Counted from the first letter of the stretch, positions 33,617 to 43,350 are shown. The stretch: DNA of 64,000 nt from WSZY01 sp050304695 (GCA_050304695.1 JBNLEB010000014.1:44880-108879); one strand, 5' to 3'. Translations and numbers: made by a program. Notes: a model not told the origin generated them from the letters alone.

Positions 33617-34501
33617 TCAAACCGGAGAAGAGTAGAGTTCTTCGACCCCTTCCGGTTCACAGACCAACAGCCAGTCGCATCCGGCTTTAAGCGCATCCTC
33701 GGCAGCGACGTGAATATCATCCCCTACCCCTTTCATACAGAGGTCATCACTCCAAACATCACCTTTGAAACCAAATCGCTGACGCAACATATCTTTAAGC
33801 CAGTAGTCAGAGAGCGTAGCAACTCGATTTTCAACCATGGAGTAGACCACATGCGCCGTCATCACATGGCGTAACCCCTGAGCAAAAAGGCGCTCAAATG
33901 ACTCGGCTTCATCGAGAACCGTCTCAAGTAGCGCAACCACCTCGGGAACTGCAATATGAGAATCTGCATCAGCTCGACCATGGCCGGGAAAATGTTTACC
34001 AATCGCATCAATCCCCGCATCGTGCAGCCCGCGCATACAGGCACCTCCCAACTCGGTAACTACAGCCGTATTATCGCCATAGGCCCGATCACCGATAATG
34101 GCGTGACCATCGGGAGAGAAGAGATCGAGCACCGGTGCGCAATTGTGAGTAAACCCTAGCTCCTTGAGCGACTGTCCCACCTCATAGCTATCGTCATAGA
34201 CCTGCTGGGTCGCACCTTCGGGATCAGAGAGGTAGAGCACGCCATAATCGGCTGCCTGCACCCGCCCGTTAAACGGAAACCATGGCAATCGATTAACCCG
34301 GCCACCCTCCTCGTCGATAGCAGCCCACAGATCGCTTCCTGCTGCCTCTCTTGCATCAGCCAGCAGTGCCTGTACCTGCTCCGGACTCTTAATATTACGA
34401 GCAAAGAGAATCACCCCCCTGGGCGGATGCTCCTTCAGCCACTGCCGCTCCTCTGCAGTCAAATGAATGCCTTTGAGCCCAATCACCAACTTCTCAAACA
34501 T
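33617..34501 (-). CDS. nagZ: Beta-N-acetylhexosaminidase NagZ (peptidoglycan recycling)
   Basis: NagZ removes GlcNAc from anhydro-muropeptides in the cytosol. The 294-residue GH3 protein has PRGVILFARN, the WAAIDEEGGRVNRL substrate region and KHFPGHGRADADSH, the flexible loop with the catalytic His/Asp pair. WSDDLCMKG near the end carries the nucleophile Asp. Length is a little below the E. coli 341. Its start overlaps the end of the upstream permease gene by 8 bases, so nagZ and the two permease genes form one operon, consistent with uptake of wall peptides. Confidence 0.95.
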   Translation of the reverse strand: MFEKLVIGLKGIHLTAEERQWLKEHPPRGVILFARNIKSPEQVQALLADAREAAGSDLWAAIDEEGGRVNRLPWFPFNGRVQAADYGVLYLSDPEGATQQVYDDSYEVGQSLKELGFTHNCAPVLDLFSPDGHAIIGDRAYGDNTAVVTELGGACMRGLHDAGIDAIGKHFPGHGRADADSHIAVPEVVALLETVLDEAESFERLFAQGLRHVMTAHVVYSMVENRVATLSDYWLKDMLRQRFGFKGDVWSDDLCMKGVGDDIHVAAEDALKAGCDWLLVCEPEGVEELYSSPV

Positions 34502-35333
34502 GTGAACGATCTCCTCCGTCCATACCCCTGACGTCAGCCCCCTTCACATCAAGCCAGTCTCGCAACCTGTCTCCCAGCAGGTTCACCGCCATCACCAGCA
34601 TAAAGAGGATCAGACCGGGCCAGACGACCAAGAGTGGCTCCACCAGCATCAGGCTCGTACCCTCACGAATCATAGTACCGAGCGAGGCATTGGGAGGTTG
34701 CACACCGACACCGAGAAAAGAGAGCCCCGCCTCACCGATAATGACCGCGGCCAGACCGAAACTGGCCTCTACCAACAGGGGGGCCGCAACATTGGGGAGC
34801 AGATGCTTCACTGCGATATAGGGCACGGATGAGCCATTGACTATAGACGCCTCGACAAAAGGGGCATGTTTCAGTGCCAGCACCTGAGCTCTTGTAAGTC
34901 GGGAGAAGCCAACCCAACCGACAGCCACCAGTGCCATAATCAGGTTCTCCACTCCGGGACCAAGCATCGCCGCCAGTGCAATGGCCAGCAGAATACCGGG
35001 AAAAGAGAGAACAATATCGGCCAGACGCATCAGCAGGGCATCGACCCAACCACCAAACCACGCGGCAACCATGCCAATAGAGACGCCGACCATACCACCC
35101 AGTGCAATCACCAGAATACCGACAGTCAGCGATAGGCGGAGCCCTTCCGCCAGCCGGGCGAGAAGATCGCGCCCCAGCGCATCGGTACCAAGCGGATGCG
35201 CTGGGCCAATAGAGGAAAAAACCGCATCGAGATCAACCGTATGGCCATCAACCTGCATGATGGTCGCTGCCACCAACACCAATAGCGGCAATAAAAGCAG
35301 TAGCCAAATCGGACGAAGAGAGAGTAAGCTCAA
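34494..35333 (-). CDS. dppC: ABC peptide transporter permease, DppC type
   Basis: The 279-residue inner-membrane permease has an N-terminal span (WLLLLLPLLVLVAAT), a periplasmic loop with HPLGTDALGRDLLARLAEG, which is the DppC/OppC signature, and then five more spans. The EAA loop is present as EASIVNGSSVPYIAVKHLLPN. I place the start at the TTG at 35333, overlapping the dppB stop (TTGA); the frame continues upstream but without similarity. No binding protein or ATPase genes are next to it, so the rest of the transporter must be encoded elsewhere. Peptide or muropeptide uptake is inferred from linkage to nagZ. Confidence 0.9.
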   Translation of the reverse strand: MSLLSLRPIWLLLLLPLLVLVAATIMQVDGHTVDLDAVFSSIGPAHPLGTDALGRDLLARLAEGLRLSLTVGILVIALGGMVGVSIGMVAAWFGGWVDALLMRLADIVLSFPGILLAIALAAMLGPGVENLIMALVAVGWVGFSRLTRAQVLALKHAPFVEASIVNGSSVPYIAVKHLLPNVAAPLLVEASFGLAAVIIGEAGLSFLGVGVQPPNASLGTMIREGTSLMLVEPLLVVWPGLILFMLVMAVNLLGDRLRDWLDVKGADVRGMDGGDRSHV

Positions 35334-36253
35334 TGTTGTCTCTGCCTTGGATCGAGCCAGAGCCCGAGCAGGTCGGCCAGCAGGTTGGCCAGCACATAAA
35401 AACCAGCAATGATCAGCACGCATCCCTGCACCAGAGGGTAGTTGCGCTGTTGAATCGCCTCGATGGTCAAAAGGCCAAGCCCGGGCCAGTCGAATACAGT
35501 CTCTGTGATCACCGCGCCACCCAGCACCGCTCCCAATTGCAAAGCAAACATCGTCACCACCGGAACAGCAGCCATGCGCGCAGCATGCCGCCACCAAATC
35601 GTCTGCTCAGCCACACCCGCTGCACGCGCCGTACGCATAGCATCCGAACTCATCGCCTCCAGCCAGCTGGAACGAGCCATCCGCGAAAGAATAGCAGCCA
35701 GTGCCGTACCAAGGGTAATGGCGGGAAGAATGATACTACCCGGCGCATCCATACCGGAAACCGGTAACCAGCCGAACATCACCGAAAAGAGCAGCATCAA
35801 CATCGGGCCCAACCAGAAGTTGGGGATCGAGACACCGAGGAGTGAGAAGCTCATCGCAGTGTAGTCCTGAAACTTTCCTGCATAACGTGCTGCCCAATAG
35901 CCGAGCGGCAAAGCAATGAGCAGGGCCAGCACGAGGCTGACGGAGGCGAGCATGGCCGTAGCCGGCAGGCGCTCCATGATCAGAACGAGAACTCCTTGAC
36001 CATCGATAATGCTTGAGCCCCAGTCACCGGAGAAGAGACCGGCAAGAAAATGGGCGTACTGTTCGTAGAGTGGAAGATGCAATCCGAGCGCAATACGCAT
36101 CGCCTCACGATCGGCTGGCATAGCGGTTTCACCAAGCAGTGCATCGACCGGATCACCCGGCACCAGATGCAGCAGAAAAAAGACCAGTGTCGCCACGCCG
36201 AGCAGTGTCGGCAGGGCCTGCAGAATCCGGATGGCACAAAGTCGCGCTAGCAT
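35330..36253 (-). CDS. dppB: ABC peptide transporter permease, DppB type
   Basis: The 307-residue permease has the family pattern: N-terminal span (ILQALPTLLGVATLVFFLLH), the LVPGDPVDALLGE loop, a large periplasmic loop and about six spans. It has the EAA loop as DAMRTARAAGVAEQTIWWRHAARMA and the terminal DWPGLGLLTIEAIQQRNYPLVQG. It is first in an operon with dppC and nagZ. Substrate class is judged from these motifs only. Confidence 0.93.
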   Translation of the reverse strand: MLARLCAIRILQALPTLLGVATLVFFLLHLVPGDPVDALLGETAMPADREAMRIALGLHLPLYEQYAHFLAGLFSGDWGSSIIDGQGVLVLIMERLPATAMLASVSLVLALLIALPLGYWAARYAGKFQDYTAMSFSLLGVSIPNFWLGPMLMLLFSVMFGWLPVSGMDAPGSIILPAITLGTALAAILSRMARSSWLEAMSSDAMRTARAAGVAEQTIWWRHAARMAAVPVVTMFALQLGAVLGGAVITETVFDWPGLGLLTIEAIQQRNYPLVQGCVLIIAGFYVLANLLADLLGLWLDPRQRQH

Positions 36254-36299
36254 CCGGATAGCATAGCGCCCACCATAAACAGAAAGAAGTCAAAAAAAA

Positions 36300-37169
36300 T
36301 CAGCGATATTTCGTTGTCTCCATACCGGGCTCGAAAAGAATTACCTGATTTTTACCTGCCGCCTTAGCCACATACATAGCGTCATCGGCATAATTGACCA
36401 GTTCATCGGCTTTGGCAGCAATCCAGGGAAAGGAAGCGATACCGATGCTAGCGCCAAGCGTATCAATTTTTTTATCTCCAATGCGATAGGGATTCGCAAT
36501 AAACGGCAATATTTTATTCTTGGCAAAGGAGACCGGATCAATACCCTGACCGGAGAGCATGATAACGAATTCATCGCCGCCCACTCGCGCCACGGTCTCA
36601 TGCCTGCGAATTAACTGCTTCAGCCGCCGGGCAAGCTCCCTGAGCACATAATCACCAGCGTGGTGACCATATTGATCATTGATCGGTTTAAAACCATCCA
36701 GATCGATAAAACAGAGGTGCACCTCCGCCTTTTCACGTACGGCACGCATCAACTCCAGTTTCAAACGATCAAAAAAGAGGGTACGCCCCGGAATACCGGT
36801 CAGCGAATCAAAATAGTGGTAGGTGGTATCAAAAACCGTCGCCTGAATAGTTTTCGGTGTATCCTCCTGAACATGTGCAAACAATTCGACACGTTTATTA
36901 ACCAACGCTCCCTGCACATGCCGAATCTGTTTTCTCTCCAGCAGTACAGTGAACAGATCATGTCCGCTCATCGACTCCCGCACCTCATTGCCTCTTAAAA
37001 TGGTCTCAAACACATTTTCCAGACGCCGACCCAGAAAATCGCCGTAGAGTTCAGCAAAGCTATCGTTCTGAAAAAAAATCTCCGCTTCATAGGGGTTATC
37101 GCCCTGCCAACAGGCACCAAGAACGGGCATATAGGCCCGCTGCACCTCAAACTGAAAGGTATCAGACAT
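36300..37169 (-). CDS. Diguanylate cyclase with N-terminal PAS-like region
   Basis: The 289-residue protein has a PAS-like sensor half (residues about 8-115, with NDSFAELYGDFLGRRLENVF) and a GGDEF domain starting at DSLTGIPGRTLFFDRL. The active motif GGDEF is at residues 197-201 and is intact. The usual inhibitory RxxD site five residues upstream is not seen (RHET at that point), so product inhibition may be weak. No membrane span is apparent. ATG 37169 (MSDTFQ) is preferred over 37214 because the added residues are hydrophobic and unlike the family. The gene is read divergently from ubiG. Confidence 0.92.
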   Translation of the reverse strand: MSDTFQFEVQRAYMPVLGACWQGDNPYEAEIFFQNDSFAELYGDFLGRRLENVFETILRGNEVRESMSGHDLFTVLLERKQIRHVQGALVNKRVELFAHVQEDTPKTIQATVFDTTYHYFDSLTGIPGRTLFFDRLKLELMRAVREKAEVHLCFIDLDGFKPINDQYGHHAGDYVLRELARRLKQLIRRHETVARVGGDEFVIMLSGQGIDPVSFAKNKILPFIANPYRIGDKKIDTLGASIGIASFPWIAAKADELVNYADDAMYVAKAAGKNQVILFEPGMETTKYR

Positions 37170-37358
37170 GAAGATATGTACAGAAAGGATCGGAAAGGGC
37201 GAAAACAGAGCCAAAACATGGCATCATCATTAATCGATTCATGTCACCTCCTTTTTGTAAACGATAACATAGACAATCCCCATCACATCCACAATGCAGT
37301 AACATCCATTGCCTGCATGTCACACTTGCCATTCGCCAATTTGAGACGCATCTTTCCG

Positions 37359-38132
37359 ATGATGGAAGCCGTTCACTTCGACCCGCAAGAGATCGCCAAA
37401 TTCGAAGCGATTGCCGCTGAGTGGTGGAATCCGAAGGGTCGTTTCAAACCACTGCACCAGATCAACCCTCTACGACTGCACTACATTGCCGACAACGTGG
37501 ATATGAAAAGTGCTTCCATTCTTGATGTCGGCTGTGGCGGCGGTCTGCTGGCCGAGGGGATGGCAACAAGAGGCGCAACCGTGACCGGCATCGATCGTTC
37601 GGAAAAGGCACTTGGAGTTGCCTCTGCTCATGCGCTTCAATCCGGGGTCACTGTTCAGTACGAGTATGACGATGCAGAAAACTGGGCTACATCCCATGTC
37701 GGGGCCTACGATGCTGTTACCTGCCTGGAGGTTCTGGAGCATGTGCCGGATGTACCACGCACCATTGCGGCATGCGCATCGATGCTTAAACCGGGTGGTG
37801 CCTTCTTTTTTGCCACACTCAACCGCACCCCCACCGCTTACCTTAAAGCCATTATCGGTGCTGAATACCTGCTCGGTTGGCTGCCAAAAGGAACACATCA
37901 CTACCGCAAATTTATTCGCCCATCCGAGATGGTGCATGCGATCCGCATGGGCGGCCTTGAAGTAAAAGAGATCAAAGGGATGTCCTATAACCTGTTCAGT
38001 GACACCTTCACTCTCTCCGATGACCTCGCTGTTAACTATCTCGGCATCGCGACGAAAAGATTGGATACGCCTTCAGGCTCCCCGGCAACAGCTCCATGCG
38101 TTGCTCTACCTCCTGCATCCATGCAGTCGTGA
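37359..38132 (+). CDS. ubiG: Ubiquinone biosynthesis O-methyltransferase UbiG with repeat-derived C-terminus
   Basis: UbiG carries out both O-methylations in ubiquinone synthesis. The protein has the family start HFDPQEIAKFEAIAAEWWNPKGRFKPLHQINPLR, SAM motif ILDVGCGGGLLAEGMA, CLEVLEHVPD and NRTPTAYLKAIIGAEYLLGWLP. UbiG proteins normally end at about YLGIATKR. Here about 20 further residues follow (DTPSGSPATAPCVALPPASMQS), and their codons and stop are supplied by the dispersed 47-bp repeat at 38083-38129. ATG 37359 (or 37362) matches family length; longer in-frame starts lie upstream. Confidence 0.94.
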   Translation: MMEAVHFDPQEIAKFEAIAAEWWNPKGRFKPLHQINPLRLHYIADNVDMKSASILDVGCGGGLLAEGMATRGATVTGIDRSEKALGVASAHALQSGVTVQYEYDDAENWATSHVGAYDAVTCLEVLEHVPDVPRTIAACASMLKPGGAFFFATLNRTPTAYLKAIIGAEYLLGWLPKGTHHYRKFIRPSEMVHAIRMGGLEVKEIKGMSYNLFSDTFTLSDDLAVNYLGIATKRLDTPSGSPATAPCVALPPASMQS

Positions 38133-38172
38133 CTTTCGCTTTAAACCGCTACATAAAAGCGTCGTTTTGATG
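38083..38172. repeat. Compound intergenic repeat after ubiG
   Basis: 38083-38129 is the second copy of the 47-bp unit also at 1438 and 50838 (GCAAC..GTTGC hairpin, then CTGCATCCATGCAG). At 38152-38172 is CATAAAAGCGTCGTTTTGATG, a hairpin with the GCGTCG loop also seen, inverted, at 58839-58864. More palindromic pieces follow up to about 38214 (CCACCTCCTGTGG). The unit supplies the ubiG stop codon. Confidence 0.75.
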
Positions 38173-38319
38173 CGCCTACGAGCCCGCTTCGCTTTCGCCC
38201 ACCTCCTGTGGAGATGAATGCCTCCACCGATACGACTCTCGGCCTTTCCCTTCCTACCAAACCACTGAGGCAAAATTGTAATTTCCAAATGCCTGCACGG
38301 CACTATAGCTTTCCCGCCC

Positions 38320-40392
38320 ATGTTCTATTCCCGCTCTATCCTGCTCTGCTGTGGCATGCTCATCGCATCACAAGCGTCAGCCAAAGGCATCGATGTAATT
38401 GCAGACACCATAACCCGTAATAAGAACGGTGCCATCGTTGCCGAAGGCAGCGTAATCATCAAACGTCAGGATGAGGTACTAAAGGCAGACCAGGTAATCT
38501 ACAGAGCAGAACAGCAACAGATTCAGGCCAATGGCAACATCGAAATAGCATCCGAAGGATCAACCATCCGAGCCGAGTCGGCACGAATGCATACTGTCGA
38601 TAAGACAGGAGAATTAATTCATGCCGAAGCGACATTAAAAGACGGCGAACGACTAAAAGCCGAACAGATCAATCGTATTGATGACCATACAATGACGGCA
38701 AAGGACGTGACATTCACATCCTGCCCTCCCGATGCTGAAGCATGGGCAATGAAAGCCAACTCGGCCGAGCTGGATCAAAAGGAGGGTACGCTGACGGCCA
38801 GAGATGCCACATTTGAAATAACCGGAATCCCGGTTCTGTACACTCCTTACTGGCAACAGGTGCTGCGAAGAAAATCAGGATTTCTGATTCCGCAGTTTTC
38901 AACCAGCAGTATTCGCGGAACTGAATGGGCTCTGCCCTATTATCTGGCTCCGGCGGACAACTGGGATGCAACCATTACACCACACTGGATGACTGCTCGT
39001 GGATTCATGGGGGAAGTGGAGCTACGCCATGTCTCAACAGCAGGGCATGAAACTATCCAGCTGGAGGGATTGCGGGATAAGGTTACCTCGAAACAGCGAG
39101 GCAGGATGAAAGCGGATATTCTCAACTCTCTACCCTATAATATCTACTTCGGGGCAGAGGCGGATCATGTCAGTGACAATAACTACCTTGCCGATTTCAA
39201 CAAAGGTACTAACAACATTTTCAGCAATTACCTGCAAAGTTCGGCCTCTCTCTCTCAAACGCTGGAGCGTGGAGACTGGAATCTGCTGGTACGCCATCAA
39301 CAGGACCTGCGTACCGCAAGTAATGCGGCAACACTGCAGATCCTGCCAAGAGCTGAGAGCCGCCTGCAGCTACCCCTCTTTAACAGTGGCGCCATATTCC
39401 ACTTCGACCAGCAGAGCACCCGCTTTTCACGCAGACAGGGCGTCGATGGTGTGCGCGTCGACCTCAACCCCTACCTGGAAATTCCGTGGCAAATGAAAGG
39501 GGGTGGCATTCGTTCAACACTTCAGGTTGGGGGCAGGCATACCCACTACTGGCTCAAAGATGTGGTCGGGCAAAACAACCTGCATCGAAACACCTTCGAA
39601 GCCAGCCTCGACAACCGCATCAGCTTTGAACGCATCAGTGATAACCGGTCGTGGCGACATACGATCACCCCGATTCTGCGTTACGACCACATCACTGCAC
39701 CCGATCAGGCGACGCTGCCAAACTTCGACTCCGCCTTTGGCCGGCTCTCTCTTAGCAACCTGCTGACCGGCAACCGTTTTTCAGGACGCGACCGCATCGA
39801 AAGGCTCAGTCGTATCAGTGCTCTGCTTGAAACTCAATTGCAACACAAGGGTGATGAGGCTGAAGCGGCACACACCTATCTGGAAACCAGAATCGGGGTT
39901 GCCTACGATTTGAAACGGCAGAGTGTGGATACCGCTGTACTGGCCACACCGACCCGACCGTTCTCGAATCTATTGGGTAATATCATCGTTCGACCATTAA
40001 CCGGCATCACTCTCTCTGCTACCGGTCAATATGACTCGGCAGCAAAATATTGGGCTACTACACGCTCATCATTAATCGTTCAGCGACCTTCCGCATATAA
40101 CTTGAGGGTCGCATGGCAACAGACGGATGCCCGTTACGCTACTGCAGCCAACACGCTTTCAGCCAATGCCGGGCTCTACGTTACATCGCGCTGGGAGCTG
40201 TTTGCCGATATACAATATGATCGCCTGCTTAAATTAACTCAACAAGCCAGTGGAGGCATTCACTATCACCATCCATGCTGGAATCTTCGGATCGAGGGTT
40301 ACCGTTCGAATCTCACCGGTTCATCTGCCAAAGCCGATGTAGGGTTCCGTTTCTTGATTGGATTTAAGGGGCTGGGTAGTGTCGGATCATAA
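38320..40392 (+). CDS. lptD: LPS assembly outer-membrane protein LptD
   Basis: LptD with LptE inserts lipopolysaccharide into the outer leaflet. The 690-residue protein has a signal peptide (residues 1-21, ending ASA) and an OstA/LptD jellyroll domain (about 25-140, VIADTITRNKNGAIVAEGSVIIKR). A beta-barrel of about 540 residues follows. The mature protein has only two cysteines that I can see, in FTSCPPDAEAW and HHPCWNLRIEGY, so a single N-to-C-domain disulfide rather than the two of E. coli. It is followed by surA, pdxA and algH, as in many proteobacteria. Confidence 0.95.
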   Translation: MFYSRSILLCCGMLIASQASAKGIDVIADTITRNKNGAIVAEGSVIIKRQDEVLKADQVIYRAEQQQIQANGNIEIASEGSTIRAESARMHTVDKTGELIHAEATLKDGERLKAEQINRIDDHTMTAKDVTFTSCPPDAEAWAMKANSAELDQKEGTLTARDATFEITGIPVLYTPYWQQVLRRKSGFLIPQFSTSSIRGTEWALPYYLAPADNWDATITPHWMTARGFMGEVELRHVSTAGHETIQLEGLRDKVTSKQRGRMKADILNSLPYNIYFGAEADHVSDNNYLADFNKGTNNIFSNYLQSSASLSQTLERGDWNLLVRHQQDLRTASNAATLQILPRAESRLQLPLFNSGAIFHFDQQSTRFSRRQGVDGVRVDLNPYLEIPWQMKGGGIRSTLQVGGRHTHYWLKDVVGQNNLHRNTFEASLDNRISFERISDNRSWRHTITPILRYDHITAPDQATLPNFDSAFGRLSLSNLLTGNRFSGRDRIERLSRISALLETQLQHKGDEAEAAHTYLETRIGVAYDLKRQSVDTAVLATPTRPFSNLLGNIIVRPLTGITLSATGQYDSAAKYWATTRSSLIVQRPSAYNLRVAWQQTDARYATAANTLSANAGLYVTSRWELFADIQYDRLLKLTQQASGGIHYHHPCWNLRIEGYRSNLTGSSAKADVGFRFLIGFKGLGSVGS

Positions 40393-40435
40393 TCAACTGC
40401 TATACGCTTCAACCTGATTACATTTCGGAGTTCAC

Positions 40436-41749
40436 ATGCACAGTTTCTATACGGCACTCGCTTTTCTATCGTTGTTGATAACCTTTGGCAGCGCAGCTGC
40501 TCAGGCGGAAGAGATCGATGCCATCGCCGCTATCGTCAACGGTAAAGCCATCACATGTTACGAGGTTGAACGCGACAAAAACCTGCTGGTCAAACAGATG
40601 AAAGAGAGCGGACAGACGCAACTCCCTCCGGTCGCGGTTCTTCTGGCCCGTGCACTGGACGGACGCATTACCCGGACACTGCAACAGCAGGAAGCCGCAA
40701 GCCTCGAAATCAGCGTGTCTGATGAAGAGATCGATAACGCCATGGCGGATATCGAAGCCAAGAACAATCTCGCAGCGGGGCAACTTGCCGAAGTTCTCAA
40801 GGCACAAGGTGTCGATATTGAAGAGTACCGGGGAACGCTCTCCGAGCGATTACTCTCAAGCAAAGTGCTCAACACTGTCGTTCGCAGCAAAATCAGCATC
40901 AGTGAAGAGTCGATGCGGGAGTACTATCGCAAGCACCTGAAAGATCCGAAGCCGATCCGTGAAATTCAACTGGCCCAGATTTTTGTCGCCCTGCCGAACA
41001 CCCCCTCGCAACAGCAGTTCAACCAGACGCTCCAAAAGGCTCAGGGTATTCACGCCAGACTGCTTAAAGGAACCCGCTTCCAACGGCTGGTATCACTGGA
41101 GTCTGACGCTCCCAATGCTAATGAGGGTGGGGATATGGGCTGGTTCTTTCCCGGCGGTATCGCCCAACAGTTTAATGAGGTATTCACACTCCCGGTTGGT
41201 GGCATCACGGCACCCATTCGTTCTCCGGCCGGTTTCCATATTATTAAAGTCACAAATGAGCGCATGCATAAACCCAAGGTCGGCGAAAGCTACGATGAGG
41301 TGCATGCCCGTCATATCCTGATCAAACTCCCCAACTCGGCTGACACGGCCACACAGGCCAAGATTCGCTACCGCGCAGCCACCATTGCACGCGATATGAA
41401 GAATCGTTCCAATGAAGAGTTTGCCACTCGCGCCAGGGAGATATCACAGGGACCAAGCTCAACTCGCGGCGGGGATCTGGGATGGTTCCGCCGGGGACAG
41501 ATGGTTGAATCCTTCGAGAATGTTGCATTCGCCATGCAACCCGGAGAAACCAGCGATGTTGTGGAGTCGCCCTTTGGACTACATATCATCCGGGTGATCG
41601 ATAAACGTCATATCGATCCCAATGCTTTTGAAGCGCACCGTGATCGTATCGAACAGACCCTTACCAACGCCGAAATGCAGAGCCAGGTGCCTCGCTGGAT
41701 TACCGGACTCCGGGCCAAAGCAGCCATCGAGCTCAAAGGCTGCAACTGA
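40436..41749 (+). CDS. surA: Periplasmic peptidyl-prolyl isomerase/chaperone SurA
   Basis: SurA escorts outer-membrane proteins, including LptD, to the BAM complex. The 437-residue protein has a signal peptide (to about residue 24), the SurA N-terminal chaperone domain (IDAIAAIVNGKAITCYEVERD), and two parvulin domains. The first runs about 178-280 (IQLAQIFVALPNTPSQQ, GGDMGWF), the second about 292-390 (VHARHILIKLPN, GGDLGWFRRGQM). A short C-terminal helix closes the fold. It starts 43 bases after lptD, and pdxA starts 3 bases after its stop. Confidence 0.96.
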   Translation: MHSFYTALAFLSLLITFGSAAAQAEEIDAIAAIVNGKAITCYEVERDKNLLVKQMKESGQTQLPPVAVLLARALDGRITRTLQQQEAASLEISVSDEEIDNAMADIEAKNNLAAGQLAEVLKAQGVDIEEYRGTLSERLLSSKVLNTVVRSKISISEESMREYYRKHLKDPKPIREIQLAQIFVALPNTPSQQQFNQTLQKAQGIHARLLKGTRFQRLVSLESDAPNANEGGDMGWFFPGGIAQQFNEVFTLPVGGITAPIRSPAGFHIIKVTNERMHKPKVGESYDEVHARHILIKLPNSADTATQAKIRYRAATIARDMKNRSNEEFATRAREISQGPSSTRGGDLGWFRRGQMVESFENVAFAMQPGETSDVVESPFGLHIIRVIDKRHIDPNAFEAHRDRIEQTLTNAEMQSQVPRWITGLRAKAAIELKGCN

Positions 41750-41752
41750 CCA

Positions 41753-42781
41753 TTGTCCAATCAACCACTTCGCCCTCTGCTGATCACACTGGGGGAGCCG
41801 GCAGGCATTGGCCCCGATTGCGTACTGCAGGCTTTTCAGGAGGAACCTGCACTATTTGACGGAACCGTCGTCGCTGCTCCCGCCAATTGGCTGACAGAAC
41901 GGGCCGGAGTGCTGGAAATAACGCCCGACATCCATGTTGTCGAATCTCCGAATAATCCGGTACCGGAAGGAAAACTCGGCTGCTGGAATCCCCTGCCGCC
42001 TGAAAGGAACGAGCCTGTCATAGCAGGGCAGCCCTCCTCCACAACTGCGGCAGCTGTGATTCACTGTATCGAGACGGCAGCCCGCGCATGCATGAATGGA
42101 GATGCGGCAGCACTGGTGACGGCACCGATCGAGAAAGCCATCCTGAGAAATTCAGGCTTTAATTTTCCCGGTCATACCGAATTTCTCGCCCATCTGGCGA
42201 ACAAAAAACGTGTCGTCATGATGCTGGCATCCGACACTCTGCGTGTTGCCCTGTTGACCACCCATCTGCCGCTCAGGGATGTCCCCGATATCCTGAACAG
42301 TGACCATATCCTGCATGATCTCCGCACCACCTGCCATGATCTTAAATACCGTTTCGCTATCGGCTCACCACGACTGGCGCTCTGCGGCCTCAATCCTCAT
42401 GCCGGTGAACAGGGCCATTTCGGTGATGAAGAGATTAAGATACTCGCGCCTGCGATCCGGCAGGCAACAGAGGAGGGCATCAGTGTGGATGGGCCACTTC
42501 CTGCCGATACCCTCTTTTCACCCCAAATGCGGGAGCACTATGACGCTATCGTCTGCTGTTACCACGATCAGGCGCTTATCCCGATCAAGACACTCTCGTT
42601 CGGTGAAGCGGTTAATGTGACACTGGGCCTGCCCTTTATTCGAACCAGTGTTGACCACGGCACAGCCCTGGAGCGTGCAGGAACCGGAAAAATATCCTAC
42701 AGTAGCATTATGGCGGCAATCAAAATGGCCCGGATGATGGCTGGAAACGAGAGCGGCGGGGATTCCGATGCAGATCAATAA
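41753..42781 (+). CDS. pdxA: 4-hydroxythreonine-4-phosphate dehydrogenase
   Basis: PdxA oxidises 4-phosphohydroxy-L-threonine in pyridoxal phosphate synthesis. The 342-residue protein has LLITLGEPAGIGPDCVLQ, TAPIEKAILRNSGFNFPGHTEFLA with a zinc-binding His, CGLNPHAGEQGHFGDEE and YHDQALIPIKTLSF with further metal ligands. The likely start is TTG at 41753, since no ATG or GTG gives the full N-terminus. The lptD-surA-pdxA order is widely conserved. It overlaps algH by 14 bases. Confidence 0.96.
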   Translation: MSNQPLRPLLITLGEPAGIGPDCVLQAFQEEPALFDGTVVAAPANWLTERAGVLEITPDIHVVESPNNPVPEGKLGCWNPLPPERNEPVIAGQPSSTTAAAVIHCIETAARACMNGDAAALVTAPIEKAILRNSGFNFPGHTEFLAHLANKKRVVMMLASDTLRVALLTTHLPLRDVPDILNSDHILHDLRTTCHDLKYRFAIGSPRLALCGLNPHAGEQGHFGDEEIKILAPAIRQATEEGISVDGPLPADTLFSPQMREHYDAIVCCYHDQALIPIKTLSFGEAVNVTLGLPFIRTSVDHGTALERAGTGKISYSSIMAAIKMARMMAGNESGGDSDADQ

Positions 42782-43343
42782 TCTGAGCGGGCAGATTCTT
42801 CTGGCAACCCCTTCCCTGCATGACCGGCACTTTCGTGATTCCGTTGTTCTGGTCTGCCATCACGATGAAACGGGTTCCATGGGACTTATCGTCAATCGAC
42901 CGCAGGAGGTATCGATTGCCGATGTCCTGAAGGATCTTCAGCTGACCCCTGATCGACGCTATATCGCCAACCTTCCGGAGACACGCGGACTCAGTTATGA
43001 AGGCGGGCCGGTTGACCCGTTCCGCGGATTCGTTCTGCATGATGGCTGGCAAATCTATGACTCGACCATGCAGGTCTCCCCCGAGTTCCATCTTACCACC
43101 TCACGCGATATTCTCGAAGAGATTGCAGCCGGAGGCGGGCCGGAGCACTTTATGCTTATTCTCGGCTATGCCGGCTGGGAAGGTGGGCAACTGGAACAGG
43201 AACTCGCCAATAACGACTGGCTCGTTGCCGCACCCAATCACCACCTTCTTTTCCAGGCGGAGCCGGATCTGCGCTGGGCACTTGCAGCACAGAGCATGGG
43301 TATTAACAAAGCCAACCTGACCGACCAGATCGGTCACGCTTGA
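42768..43343 (+). CDS. algH: UPF0301/AlgH family protein (YqgE)
   Basis: The 191-residue protein belongs to the YqgE/AlgH family. The motifs are LSGQILLATPSLHDRHFRDSVV, GLIVNRPQ, YEGGPV, and LGYAGWEGGQLEQEL. The family's molecular role is unsettled, although AlgH was linked to alginate control in Pseudomonas. It overlaps pdxA by 14 bases, so it is translated with it. The complete domain is present. Confidence 0.94.
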   Translation: MQINNLSGQILLATPSLHDRHFRDSVVLVCHHDETGSMGLIVNRPQEVSIADVLKDLQLTPDRRYIANLPETRGLSYEGGPVDPFRGFVLHDGWQIYDSTMQVSPEFHLTTSRDILEEIAAGGGPEHFMLILGYAGWEGGQLEQELANNDWLVAAPNHHLLFQAEPDLRWALAAQSMGINKANLTDQIGHA

Positions 43344-43350
43344 TTGATCC

